Shown here: positions 1 to 6,594 of the stretch, piece by piece | Layout of the letters: each line of letters starts with the position of its first letter | How positions within the stretch are numbered: position 1 is the first letter of the stretch | Source of the DNA: Clostridiales bacterium | GTDB lineage: Bacteria; Bacillota_A; Clostridia; Oscillospirales; Oscillospiraceae | DNA: 14,204 nt | Direction of reading: 5' to 3' | NCBI GenBank assembly: GCA_019417795.1 | Contig: DXUR01000036.1 | Location: forward strand, 1 to 14,204 | Made by a program: the position numbers and the translations under genes | The notes under the pieces: generated by a model | Databases searched by the model: none | Seen by the model: only the letters and a program-made list of their open reading frames with translations | What the model was told of the DNA's origin: nothing

Positions 1-154
1 GCGCGAAGCCGATGCCAGTCTCCTCCACCGTTACTGTGTCGCAAAGGGAAACGGACTGCATCACCATCCGCAGCTCGTGGTAGCCGTCCGTCCGGCGGCC
101 TAAAATGTTCAGGGCCAGATTGATTTTCGCCGGGGCCTGTTCCTGTATCTTCAT
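1..154 (-). CDS. ispE: 4-diphosphocytidyl-2-C-methyl-D-erythritol kinase IspE (N-terminal part, cut by window edge)
   Basis: Only the first 51 codons are present; the gene runs off the left edge. IspE phosphorylates 4-diphosphocytidyl-2-C-methyl-D-erythritol, the fourth step of the non-mevalonate (MEP) isoprenoid pathway in the cytoplasm. The visible N-terminus reads [12 protein letters not shown], then a RRTDGYHEL stretch, which is the hallmark start of IspE and of its GHMP-kinase fold (Lys/Asn near residues 10-12, GYHEL near 25-29). The ATG (154-152) overlaps the stop of the upstream DUF1015 gene as ATGA, and an AGGAGG ribosome site sits inside the end of that gene, so translation is probably coupled. 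The identification rests on 51 residues, but these are highly characteristic. Confidence 0.93.
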   Translation of the reverse strand, partial: MKIQEQAPAKINLALNILGRRTDGYHELRMVMQSVSLCDTVTVEETGIGFA

Positions 155-1434
155 CGAATCCTCCTGGCTTCCAGATAGTAGCGCTTATCCCGCGCCTCTC
201 CCATGGAGAAGGTCTTGCGGGGCAGCACGCCGTCGGCCATCACGGTGGGGAACAGCTGCTCCTTCCCCATGAGCGGCAGCAGGAATCCCAGATTCCCCGG
301 CCGACTGCCCAGCTTTCGGGCCACGTCATCCCCGTGGATGTAATCCACCTGCACCTCCGGATGGTCCCTGCAATATGCGTCCAGAAAGGCTTGCAGCGTT
401 CCCACCGTCAACTGCGCTTTGGGGTGCGGAACCGTCCACAGGCCGTCCATTCCCTGACCGCAGACCTCTGCTGTATGCCCCTCTCCCCCGCCAGTATGCG
501 CGCCGGGATAGAACGCCTGAAAGGCGTCCCACAGATCCCGGCCGTCCACATGGAACAGTACCCGGTGGATGGGTTCAAAGGTCAACGCGTCATCGTGAAG
601 ATTCACCACCTCCACCAAGGCGTACCGGGCGGGCAAGGACGCCCACCGCTCCGGCGGCGTCACCTTTTTCAGATTTTCATAGCAGGCTTTGGCGGTGGCC
701 AGAGAATGATTGCCGTCTCCCACGGCGAACAGCAGCGGGGCCGCGTCCGCCATGCCGTACTTATCCGCCATGGCCTCCGGACTTTTCAGGGCGCTCAGGG
801 TGTTGGCCACCCGGCTCATCTGACTATCAGTCAGCCGCCAGCCCTTCACATGGCCGCCGCCCAGCATGAGGTCCGTGTCATAGAGGGCTTCCATGACGCC
901 GGTCTCCCCTGTCAGCGGTTCGATCACGCTTCTCTGCGGATCGTCGATCAGCAGCATCACGTGGGGCAGTTCCAGCGCCGCGTGCTCCCGCACCCGTACC
1001 CGGGGTGGGATGCGCTCCAACACCGTCCCCTCCGTGGCCCGGATCAGCGCCCCGGAGCCAGGGGTGAAGTCATATTGCTCCAGATCAACGCAGCCAATCA
1101 ATCCATGCCGCACCCGGCCGTCAGACTGCGTGCGCTCCAGATAGATCAGGCTGTCCGGGAGTGTCCGGAACAGGCCATCCGCCAAGTAGCGGTCCATAGA
1201 AGCGTTGATGGTCTCAATTCGCTTGTCCACATCCGGGCCGTTCAGATAGACCTCCGGCAGCACCAGCCGCAGGGCTGACGGAGCCTCCCCTACGGCTGCT
1301 TCCGCCGCCTGCCAGTAGTCCGGCTGGGAGGTGAACTGGTCACAGGCGACCACCGGCCATTTTTTCATGTCTGCCGTCTGCGGCAGTAAGATATCCGCCG
1401 GGTAAAAGGCGGTCTGTTCAAATCGTTGATCCAT
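151..1434 (-). CDS. DUF1015 family protein
   Basis: A complete 427-residue protein of the DUF1015 (PF06245) family, whose biochemical role is not firmly established. Recognisable family blocks are the N-terminal DILLPQ (residues 14-19) with [13 protein letters not shown] (26-38), a central [13 protein letters not shown] block (133-145), [11 protein letters not shown] (156-166) and [11 protein letters not shown] (239-249). The last block resembles the DGHHR motif of ParB-fold ADP-dependent serine kinases, so a link to serine metabolism is conceivable but is only inference here. The ATG start has a GAGGG ribosome site about 6 nt upstream. A promoter lies at 1468-1496. The stop overlaps the ispE start by four bases, making a two-gene (or longer) transcript. 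No transmembrane segment is evident. Length is in the usual range for the family (about 400-430). Confidence 0.88.
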   Translation of the reverse strand: MDQRFEQTAFYPADILLPQTADMKKWPVVACDQFTSQPDYWQAAEAAVGEAPSALRLVLPEVYLNGPDVDKRIETINASMDRYLADGLFRTLPDSLIYLERTQSDGRVRHGLIGCVDLEQYDFTPGSGALIRATEGTVLERIPPRVRVREHAALELPHVMLLIDDPQRSVIEPLTGETGVMEALYDTDLMLGGGHVKGWRLTDSQMSRVANTLSALKSPEAMADKYGMADAAPLLFAVGDGNHSLATAKACYENLKKVTPPERWASLPARYALVEVVNLHDDALTFEPIHRVLFHVDGRDLWDAFQAFYPGAHTGGGEGHTAEVCGQGMDGLWTVPHPKAQLTVGTLQAFLDAYCRDHPEVQVDYIHGDDVARKLGSRPGNLGFLLPLMGKEQLFPTVMADGVLPRKTFSMGEARDKRYYLEARRIR

Positions 1435-1467
1435 AGGTATCCCTCACTGTTTTGGATTTCGTTTTTC

Positions 1468-1496
1468 ATTATAATGCAGACGCATCTGCCTTGCAA
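1468..1496 (-). promoter_or_regulatory. Putative sigma-A promoter of the DUF1015-ispE operon
   Basis: On the minus strand the -35 is TTGCAA (1496-1491) and the -10 is a perfect TATAAT (1473-1468), with a 17-nt spacer. This predicts a start near 1461 and a leader of about 27 nt. The spacer contains an imperfect palindrome, GCAGACGCATCTGC (1476-1489), that could be an operator. Because ATTATAAT is itself palindromic, a weak -10 is also readable in the other direction, but I find no fitting -35 for the plus-strand gene. Confidence 0.7.
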
Positions 1497-1564
1497 GGTA
1501 TGAATAAAATCCGTCTTTTACGAAAACACTACGGACAGTTCACTTGTCACACAGGAGGTACAAT

Positions 1565-1789
1565 ATGATCGTTGACAAAATTGCGCTGATCCTTGTGATC
1601 GTCGGCGCGCTGAACTGGGGCGGCGTGGGGCTGTTCGGCTTTGATACCGTCGCATTCCTGTTCGGCGGACAGGCCGCCGTCCTCTCCCGGATCGTCTACG
1701 CGCTGGTCGGGCTGGCAGGTCTCTGGTGCGTCACGCTGCTGTTCCGGGACACGGAGGACAACACTGGCCACGCGCCTCACACAGCCTGA
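1565..1789 (+). CDS. DUF378 family small membrane protein
   Basis: A 74-residue protein of the DUF378 (PF04070, YuzA-like) family. No function is known. It has two predicted transmembrane segments, about residues 5-24 and 43-61, joined by a short loop. The family signature is clear: ALNWGGVGLFGFDTVAFLFG (residues 15-34) and an R-IVYALVGLAGLW block (42-54). An in-frame TTG lies 21 nt upstream, but the AGGAGG ribosome site (1553-1558) falls inside that extension, so the ATG at 1565 is the real start. The gene is monocistronic and ends just before a strong bidirectional terminator. The C-terminal tail (residues 61-74) is polar. I could not identify a convincing plus-strand promoter in the 130 nt upstream. 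Confidence 0.87.
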   Translation: MIVDKIALILVIVGALNWGGVGLFGFDTVAFLFGGQAAVLSRIVYALVGLAGLWCVTLLFRDTEDNTGHAPHTA

Positions 1790-1799
1790 GCCATTCAAC

Positions 1800-1829
1800 A
1801 AAAAAGAGCACCTTACGGTGCTCTTTTTT
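1800..1829. terminator. Bidirectional intrinsic terminator between DUF378 and rqcH
   Basis: Perfect stem GAGCACC/GGTGCTC (1806-1812 with 1817-1823), loop TTAC, flanked by six A on the left (1800-1805) and six T on the right (1824-1829). The A and T tracts make it work on both strands. It lies between the convergent stops at 1789 and 1834 and is a textbook shared terminator. Confidence 0.93.
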
Positions 1830-1833
1830 CCTG

Positions 1834-3582
1834 TTATTTTCCGTTTTGCAGACGCCTCACCAAGTCCTCTGCCGGGGTGACGTTGACGGTGCGGTAGGTG
1901 GTGTAGATCACCATGCCGGGGCGGGCGCCCGCCGGTTTTTTGACATACTTCACCTGTGTGCAGTCCACCGGCACGTTGGCGCTGTCCTTGGCCTGGGAGT
2001 AGTAGGCGGCCAGACCTGCGGCCTCTGTAATATCCTGATCCCCCGGCTCCCCGCCGTTGGTACAGAGGATCACATGGGAGCCGTGGAGCTTTTGCACATG
2101 GAACCACAGATCCCGGTAGTCGGCGTCCTTCAGGGTCAGCTTGTCGTTCTGGCGGTTGTTCCGCCCCACCAGTACCCGGAAGCCGCCGGAGGTTTTGAAT
2201 TCCCGTGGCTTGGAGGGCCGCTGGAGCACCTTCTTCCCCTGCTTACGGATGAAGCCGGCATCGCTCATTTCCCCCCGGATGTCCAGAAAGTCCTGCTCTG
2301 TTTCCGCCTGCTGGATCTCCTGCAAAACGCTCTCCAAATAAGCAAGGTCACGGCGGGCCAAGTCCATCTGCTCCCGGAGGTACTTCTCCGCTGTCTTAGC
2401 CTTGGTGTAGCGCTTATAATACTTGGCGGCGTTCTGCTGGGGCGTCAGCAGCGGGTCCAGCGGAATGGTGACCTCCGCCAGATTTTCATCGTAGTAATTC
2501 TGGCAGACCAGCTTGCTCTCCCCACGCTCCATGCGGTAGAGGTTGGCGGTGATGAGGTCCCCGGACAGCCGCAGAGCGTCCCGCTCCTGGGTGGCAGCGT
2601 AGTCTTTCTCCTGCAAGGCCAGTTTGCGCCGCACCCGGTCCCGGGCGGTGGTAGCGGTGCGGATCAGGTCCGCTCCCCGCTGCCGCACCCGCTCCTGCCG
2701 CTCCTTGGCTTCATAAAAGCTGTCCAGCAGAGCGGAAAAGCTCTCAAAGGTCTCCGTTTCCGCCGCAAGGCCGTATTGGTGCACCGGCAGGGCGGAAAAT
2801 TCAAAGGGAACACCCTCCCGTTTCAGAACGATCGGCGTAAAGCGGTTTTCCTTTACACAATTTGCAAACGCAAAGAAAGCGTCCTGAAAAGGGCTTCTTC
2901 CGGCCTCGTCCAGATTGCAGAGCCGCCCGTCCGTTTCCCCGCAGGCCCGGAAGCTGAGTTCCCGGGCCATCAGGGGCGAAATTCCGAAATAGGCGTCCAG
3001 CAGGAAGCGATCCAGCTGGATCTCCGGATTGACTTGGGCCAGCTTTTCGGCAAGGCCCTCCTCTGTTTCCTCTAAAAAGGGCAGCCGTCCTGTGGAGGCG
3101 GGAGGCTCGTAAAAAAGCCCCGGCAGTACCTGCCGGGCTGCGGACATCTCTGCGTCCACCCGGCGCATACAGTCGATGACCCGGTTCTCGCCGTCCAGCA
3201 GGATCAGGTTGGAGCGGCGGCCCATGGCCTCCAGCACCAGCGTCCGGTGGCCCGGCTGACCGAAATCATCGGTCACGTCCAGTTCAATTCGCACCAGCCG
3301 TTCCAAACCCGGCTGGGTGATCTCTGCCACCCGTGCCCCCACCAGATGCTTGCGCAGCAGCATACAGAACATGGGCGGCTCTGCCGGATTGTCCCGCAGC
3401 AGCTCCGTCAGCTGGAGACGGGGGGCATTAGCCCCGGCATTCAGCAAAAGCCGCTTGTTGCCCCGCAGCAACAGGATCACCTGATCCCGGGCGGGCTGCT
3501 GCACCTTATCAATGCGCAGATTCAAAAGCTGGGGCCGCAGTTCCTCCACCACGGCCCGGAGGGAAATTGCGTCCAAAGGCAT
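1834..3582 (-). CDS. rqcH: NFACT-family ribosome quality control protein RqcH (FbpA-like)
   Basis: A 582-residue NFACT protein, full length for the family. Bacterial RqcH binds stalled 50S-peptidyl-tRNA complexes and recruits tRNA-Ala to add a C-terminal alanine tail that marks the nascent chain for degradation; older annotations call it fibronectin-binding protein. Domains in order: NFACT-N (about 1-270), helix-hairpin-helix and coiled-coil region (about 280-455, rich in E/R/Q heptads), and NFACT-R (about 460-575) with WFHVQKLHGSHVIL and VKKPAGARPGMVIY. The NFACT-N block PGLERLVRI (91-99) corresponds to the site where B. subtilis RqcH has its essential Asp-Arg pair; here it is Glu94-Arg95. 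The start lies 3 nt after the mrnC stop, and its GGAGGA ribosome site overlaps that stop, so the two genes are co-transcribed and probably coupled. No signal peptide is present, which argues against a surface role. Confidence 0.95.
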   Translation of the reverse strand: MPLDAISLRAVVEELRPQLLNLRIDKVQQPARDQVILLLRGNKRLLLNAGANAPRLQLTELLRDNPAEPPMFCMLLRKHLVGARVAEITQPGLERLVRIELDVTDDFGQPGHRTLVLEAMGRRSNLILLDGENRVIDCMRRVDAEMSAARQVLPGLFYEPPASTGRLPFLEETEEGLAEKLAQVNPEIQLDRFLLDAYFGISPLMARELSFRACGETDGRLCNLDEAGRSPFQDAFFAFANCVKENRFTPIVLKREGVPFEFSALPVHQYGLAAETETFESFSALLDSFYEAKERQERVRQRGADLIRTATTARDRVRRKLALQEKDYAATQERDALRLSGDLITANLYRMERGESKLVCQNYYDENLAEVTIPLDPLLTPQQNAAKYYKRYTKAKTAEKYLREQMDLARRDLAYLESVLQEIQQAETEQDFLDIRGEMSDAGFIRKQGKKVLQRPSKPREFKTSGGFRVLVGRNNRQNDKLTLKDADYRDLWFHVQKLHGSHVILCTNGGEPGDQDITEAAGLAAYYSQAKDSANVPVDCTQVKYVKKPAGARPGMVIYTTYRTVNVTPAEDLVRRLQNGK

Positions 3583-3585
3583 TTC

Positions 3586-3987
3586 TTATTCCTCCATCAT
3601 CACGTCAAAGAGATCGCTGGCCCGCTGGCGCTGGCCGCCCAGATACAGCCAGCCGAACAGGGCCTCCAGCGCCGTGGCGGTGCTGTACTGGGCACGGCTG
3701 GCGTGGCTGGGTATCGAATGGACCTGGGCGTTGCGGCCCCGGCGGAACACAGCCAGTTCCTCCTCCGTCAGCATGGGGAGGATCTTTTCCGCGCAGGCCG
3801 CCTGATGCTCCGCCCGTACCAGCTGGATGGTGGCCTGATGGAGTCCTTTGCCGGTGGCTTTGCCGTGCTGACACAGCCATCCCCGCACCAGCAGTTCAAA
3901 CACCGCATCCCCCATGTGGGCCAGACCGATGGAACTGATGCCCCGAAGCTGGTCCTCCGTCATACAGATCTCAAAGTGATTTTCCAT
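3586..3987 (-). CDS. mrnC: Mini-ribonuclease III (MrnC)
   Basis: A 133-residue Mini-III, the RNase III catalytic domain without a double-stranded-RNA-binding domain. The family trims both ends of 23S rRNA precursor in Firmicutes. The catalytic signature LAHMGDAVFE (22-31) contains the metal-binding Asp27 and Glu31. The RRGRNA block (82-87) and the second acidic site in TATALEALFGWLYL (103-116, Glu108) are all in place. Length matches the family (about 130-145). The ATG has an AGGAG ribosome site 7 nt upstream. It is the first gene of an operon with rqcH, so a 50S maturation enzyme and a 50S rescue factor share a transcript. A hairpin with a T-tract ends only about 16 nt before the start codon, suggesting attenuation or self-cleavage of the leader. 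Confidence 0.95.
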   Translation of the reverse strand: MENHFEICMTEDQLRGISSIGLAHMGDAVFELLVRGWLCQHGKATGKGLHQATIQLVRAEHQAACAEKILPMLTEEELAVFRRGRNAQVHSIPSHASRAQYSTATALEALFGWLYLGGQRQRASDLFDVMMEE

Positions 3988-4003
3988 GATTTCTCCTCAC
4001 ATG

Positions 4004-4031
4004 AAAAAAAGATTTGCCCGGGCAAATCTTT
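4004..4031 (-). promoter_or_regulatory. Palindromic leader hairpin with T-tract in front of mrnC (attenuator candidate)
   Basis: Positions 4008-4031 form a perfect 24-nt palindrome centred on CCCGGG. As minus-strand RNA it folds into a stem of about 10 bp closed by CCGG and runs straight into seven U (4010-4004), the shape of an intrinsic terminator. It lies downstream of the putative mrnC promoter and ends just before the mrnC ribosome site. The preceding decarboxylase gene already has its own terminator at 4134-4170, so this element looks like part of the mrnC leader. It could be an attenuator, a processing site, or a back-up terminator. Confidence 0.6.
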
Positions 4032-4045
4032 CAAATTCTGTGCTT

Positions 4046-4074
4046 ACACTACCACAAATCCCGGAAAAATGCAA
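4046..4074 (-). promoter_or_regulatory. Putative extended -10 promoter of mrnC-rqcH
   Basis: Minus strand: -35 TTGCAT (4074-4069), 17-nt spacer, -10 TAGTGT (4051-4046) preceded by TGG, an extended -10. The predicted start near 4039 would give a leader of about 50 nt that contains the whole palindrome at 4008-4031. The -10 itself is a poor match (3 of 6), so confidence is moderate. Confidence 0.45.
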
Positions 4075-4133
4075 GTCTTGTTCCGAAAATGTTCCAGAGC
4101 GGCTCATGGCGGCAGTCCTCAAGAACTGACTGA

Positions 4134-4170
4134 TAAAAAACTCGGCGGAGCCAGCATAGCTGGCTCCGCC
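4134..4170 (-). terminator. Intrinsic terminator of the decarboxylase gene
   Basis: Perfect 12-bp stem GGCGGAGCCAGC (4144-4155) with GCTGGCTCCGCC (4159-4170), 3-nt loop, followed on the minus strand by GAG and six T (4139-4134). It sits about 55 nt after the stop of the decarboxylase gene and separates it from mrnC. Confidence 0.92.
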
Positions 4171-4224
4171 GGTCATTGAATATCACGCTATTTAACAGGG
4201 CCGTGCCCTTTCGAGCTTACAGAC

Positions 4225-5445
4225 TTAGAAATCCGTGTTCACCACAGTGCCGTCAGCCCGCAGGAACAGCTGGGCAGGCTTGGGCTGAGAGGCAAATTGC
4301 ATGGGGCTGATAACGGCGGCGTAAGAGCCGGCGTTGGGGAACACCACGGTGTCGCCCACTTCCATCTTGGGCATGTCCGCATCAGAAAGGACCAGATCCG
4401 TACCGGTGCAGAGGTTGCCCGTCACGGTGACGGTCTCCCGCTCCGCAGTCTCCACCAGGGGGATCATCTGGAAGGAGTGGTCACCGGTGTAGATCGGCTC
4501 CCATGCGGCGATGGGGCCATTGCCCATGAAGTGCTCCAGCATGGCCACCATGGAGGGACGGGCAAAGCCGTTCAGCGTGGCGCTGAGCAGCACGAAGTTC
4601 TTGCCATGGGTGACCTTCTTGTCCACCACCTTGGCGACGTAGGTACCGGCGGTACCAACGGCGTAACGGCCGGTCTCGATGTAGAAGCGGGTCTCCGGCA
4701 GCTTTTCCTGGAACTCTGCCATGAGCCGCTGGGTCTCAGCACCCAGAGCCGTCGTATCAAAGGGCTTATCCGTCTCGCAGAAGGGAATACCCATGCCGGA
4801 ACCCAGGTTCACAAACTTCAGGGTGCCGAAAGCCTCCCGCATGGAAACAGACAGCCGGAACATATTCCGATAATAGCCCTTCAGAGTCTCAGCGCTGAGC
4901 TCCTGGCTCTTCAGGTGGGCATGGAGGCCAACGATGCGGATGTTCGGCAGCTTCTTCCAAGCCTCCATAGAATCATAGATAAGCTGCTCGTCAATGCCGA
5001 ACTTGGAAGCGACACCGGTATCGGCAGTATAGGTGAAGTCAGGGTTGACCCGCAGGCCGATCTCCGCCACAACGCCCTGCTCCGCAGCAGCCTCCTGAAT
5101 GCGCTCCACCTCTGCGGCACTGTCAGCCACCAGCGTGGAGATGCCCAAGCCGCCCCGGATGTCCGCCATGGTCTTACCGGGGGCGGAGAAGATCACCATG
5201 TCCTTGCCCAGACCGGCCTTCTGGCCCATAACGCACTCAGCCAGGCTGGCGGCGTCCACGCCGAAGCCCTGATTCAGTACGCAGCGCAGGACCTCCGGAT
5301 AGGGGTTGCATTTCACGGAATACAGGAAAGTCACACCGGGGAAATCCGTCTTCAGCTGTTCCGTATTCTTCCGGATGATGGCCTCCTCATAAAGATAAAA
5401 GCTGTCATGCTGCTTGGCCTGCTCTAAAATGCATTCGCGATTCAT
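4225..5445 (-). CDS. Fold-type III PLP-dependent amino acid decarboxylase (LysA/ornithine decarboxylase superfamily)
   Basis: A 406-residue member of the diaminopimelate/ornithine decarboxylase superfamily, with an alanine-racemase-like PLP barrel followed by a beta-domain. Visible sites: YSVKCNP (42-48) with the Schiff-base Lys45, SKFG (147-150), HAH (175-177), the phosphate-binding glycine loop NLGSGMGIPF (213-222), ETGR (257-260), a probable catalytic Cys346 in LCTGTD, and Tyr375 in NAGSYAAV. The substrate cannot be told: these differ from classical LysA (EPGR, CESGD, GAYGY), so diaminopimelate is not certain; ornithine, lysine or a carboxynor-polyamine are alternatives. An in-frame ATG 30 nt upstream (5475) exists, but the GAGAGGA ribosome site lies between it and the ATG at 5445, which I choose. 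The gene is monocistronic with its own promoter and terminator. Confidence 0.87.
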   Translation of the reverse strand: MNRECILEQAKQHDSFYLYEEAIIRKNTEQLKTDFPGVTFLYSVKCNPYPEVLRCVLNQGFGVDAASLAECVMGQKAGLGKDMVIFSAPGKTMADIRGGLGISTLVADSAAEVERIQEAAAEQGVVAEIGLRVNPDFTYTADTGVASKFGIDEQLIYDSMEAWKKLPNIRIVGLHAHLKSQELSAETLKGYYRNMFRLSVSMREAFGTLKFVNLGSGMGIPFCETDKPFDTTALGAETQRLMAEFQEKLPETRFYIETGRYAVGTAGTYVAKVVDKKVTHGKNFVLLSATLNGFARPSMVAMLEHFMGNGPIAAWEPIYTGDHSFQMIPLVETAERETVTVTGNLCTGTDLVLSDADMPKMEVGDTVVFPNAGSYAAVISPMQFASQPKPAQLFLRADGTVVNTDF

Positions 5446-5516
5446 GGTCACAGTCCTCTCTTTCATAAAATTCATAAAAATGATCTCATTATCGGGATCG
5501 ATGTTGCTCTACTTTG

Positions 5517-5545
5517 ACTATACCACAGCCGCGGACAAATAACCA
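5517..5545 (-). promoter_or_regulatory. Putative extended -10 promoter of the decarboxylase gene
   Basis: Minus strand: -10 TATAGT (5522-5517) with an upstream TGG (extended -10) and a weak -35 TGGTTA (5545-5540) at 17-nt spacing. The predicted leader is about 65 nt. Confidence 0.55.
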
Positions 5546-5774
5546 TATAGGAAAAACTGAACACCTGTGGCACAGATCCGTGATGCCCTTCCATCTTCTC
5601 TGAATCACCGATGAAAAAATGTCAGGCAAACGGTTCATACATGCGCAGAAAACACAGCAACTCGCCATTCAAGCAGTCCGGATGTGTCCAGACTTTTGAT
5701 CGAGCAGTCAGTGCGGAAAATTGCGTAAAGCACGCAGAGAACGATCCGGAAGAAATCAATTCCGGAAAGTAAAG
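5546..5774. other. Intergenic stretch with no recognisable gene
   Basis: Between the decarboxylase promoter and the tRNA terminator I find no open frame with a ribosome site and no RNA gene. The only structure is a small inverted repeat, CCGGAA/TTCCGG at 5746-5765. An open frame on the minus strand here runs through the tRNA and its terminator and has no coding character. Confidence 0.6.
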
Positions 5775-5809
5775 AAAAAGTCCTGAAACCTTGTGGTTTC
5801 AGGACTTTT
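5775..5809 (-). terminator. Intrinsic terminator of tRNA-Gln
   Basis: Perfect 11-bp stem GTCCTGAAACC (5780-5790) with GGTTTCAGGAC (5795-5805), loop TTGT, extended by A/T pairs and followed on the minus strand by TTTTTCTTT. It begins only two bases after the 3' CCA of the tRNA. The TTTT on the other side could also allow plus-strand termination. Confidence 0.93.
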
Positions 5810-5810
5810 G

Positions 5811-5884
5811 TGGCAGCGGGTGAAGGATTCGAACCCTCACATACAGAGTCAGAGTCTGCTGTGCTACCTTTACACAAACCCGCT
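5811..5884 (-). tRNA. tRNA-Gln (anticodon CTG)
   Basis: A 74-nt cloverleaf with encoded CCA. Acceptor AGCGGGT pairs with ACCCGCT; D-stem GTGT/GCAC with loop AAAGGTA; anticodon stem GCAGA/TCTGT with loop CTCTGAC, giving anticodon CTG, which reads the glutamine codon CAG; 4-nt variable loop; T-stem GAGGG/CCTTC with loop TTCGAAT; discriminator G73. All stems close, with G-U pairs in the D, anticodon and T stems. A consensus promoter lies 35 nt upstream and a terminator directly follows, so it is a single-gene unit. A Gln(TTG) isoacceptor must exist elsewhere to read CAA. Confidence 0.95.
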
Positions 5885-5918
5885 ATATTTGCTCGTTCAT
5901 GTCGCACGAACAGGTATT

Positions 5919-5946
5919 ATTATACCGGAAAACAAGAATTTGTCAA
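5919..5946 (-). promoter_or_regulatory. Consensus sigma-A promoter of tRNA-Gln
   Basis: Minus strand: perfect -35 TTGACA (5946-5941), 16-nt spacer, perfect -10 TATAAT (5924-5919). Predicted start near 5912, giving a precursor leader of about 28 nt before the mature tRNA end. This is a promoter of the strength expected for a stable-RNA gene. Confidence 0.92.
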
Positions 5947-6211
5947 GGGGTTTTTTGAAAAAAATAATATTTGCCGATTTCAGCCGTTTTCAGGGCATTT
6001 TCCCCGGAAAACCCCCGCTCCGCGTGCATCATCAGAAGCAGATCTCGTTATTCCGCAAGTGAGATCCGGCGCAGAGTCTGCTTTTTCTTTAAATTTCATC
6101 CGTCACCAGTGCCCCGCTCCCCCCTGTTCCATGTAATCTTGTATTTTCAGGCACGGAAGAGATATGGACCCGGATCGTGACACTTTGGATCCGTCATCAG
6201 AGATGGAAGCG
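5947..6211. other. Gene-free stretch with hairpins; weak plus-strand small-RNA candidate
   Basis: No open frame with a ribosome site is present. On the plus strand there is a weak promoter-like pair, TTGTCA (5940-5945) and TAATAT (5965-5970, spacer 19), then a hairpin GTTTTC/GAAAAC (5986-6012), then a bulged hairpin using AGCAGA/TCTGCT and GATCTC/GAGATC (about 6038-6092) that runs into TTTTTCTTT. This would fit a transcript of roughly 120 nt, but each element alone is weak. A further small inverted repeat CGGATC/GATCCG lies at 6171-6193. I recognise no known RNA family. Confidence 0.25.
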
Positions 6212-6245
6212 AAAACAGCGCCCGTCTTTCGACAGGCGCTGTTTT
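6212..6245. terminator. Terminator after the sigma factor/zinc-ribbon operon
   Basis: A 15-bp hairpin pairing 6212-6226 with 6231-6245, closed on the minus strand by a GAAA tetraloop and bounded by AAAA/TTTT. It lies about 33 nt past the zinc-ribbon stop. The T-tract on the minus strand is short (TTTTC); on the plus strand it is TTTTTC, so the element may act in both directions. Confidence 0.8.
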
Positions 6246-6277
6246 TCAGCAAGAAACAAAACGAATCGTTCGTTCAA

Positions 6278-6556
6278 TTAGCCCTGCTCACGCATCTTGG
6301 CGAAGCACTCGCTGCAATAGACCGGACGGTCGGACTTGGGCTCAAAGGGAACCTTGGCCTCGCCGCCGCAGGCAGCGCAAACAGCGGTGAAGTACTCGCG
6401 GGGACCGCGGGCAGCGTTCTTGCGAGCGTCACGGCAGGCCTTGCAGCGCTGGGGCTCGTTCTGGAAGCCGCGCTCAGCATAGAACTCCTGCTCACCAGCG
6501 GTGAACACGAACTCCTGGCCACACTCTTTGCACACTAAGGTCTTGTCTTCGTACAT
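6278..6556 (-). CDS. Double zinc-ribbon protein (CxxC-x17-CxxC type)
   Basis: A 92-residue protein made of two treble-clef/zinc-ribbon-like units. The first has CKEC (9-12) and CKAC (38-41) around GQEFVFTAGEQEFYAERGF, the 'probable zinc-ribbon' type (PF13451). The second has CAAC (60-63), exactly 17 residues, then CSEC (81-84), with VPFEP and RPVYC between, matching the CxxC-x17-CxxC domain seen in many Clostridia. Eight cysteines thus predict two zinc ions. Molecular function is unknown; nucleic acid or protein binding is the usual guess. An AGAGGG ribosome site precedes the ATG. The gene starts 38 nt after the sigma-factor stop with no terminator between, so the two are very likely co-transcribed. 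Confidence 0.88.
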   Translation of the reverse strand: MYEDKTLVCKECGQEFVFTAGEQEFYAERGFQNEPQRCKACRDARKNAARGPREYFTAVCAACGGEAKVPFEPKSDRPVYCSECFAKMREQG

Positions 6557-6594
6557 GATTTTACCCTCTCTTTGAAAAGAAAAATATATTGCGT

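Noticed and set aside
334..1278. 314-aa open frame on the plus strand
   Set aside because: Antisense to the DUF1015 gene, which has clear family motifs. Its composition (rich in His, Arg, Gln and Pro) is typical of a shadow frame.
1726..3075. 449-aa open frame on the plus strand
   Set aside because: It lies antisense to rqcH and across its terminator. There is no ribosome site or recognisable domain; the frame is open because of the G+C-rich codon use of rqcH.
4297..5427. 376-aa open frame on the plus strand
   Set aside because: Antisense to the PLP decarboxylase; no motif, no ribosome site, His/Gly-rich shadow composition.
5635..5907. 90-aa minus-strand frame
   Set aside because: It runs through the tRNA-Gln and its terminator, with no ribosome site.
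6164..6538. 124-aa plus-strand frame with Leu/Ala-rich, membrane-like sequence
   Set aside because: Antisense to the zinc-ribbon gene, whose eight spaced cysteines are convincing. The hydrophobic look comes from the complement of its codons.
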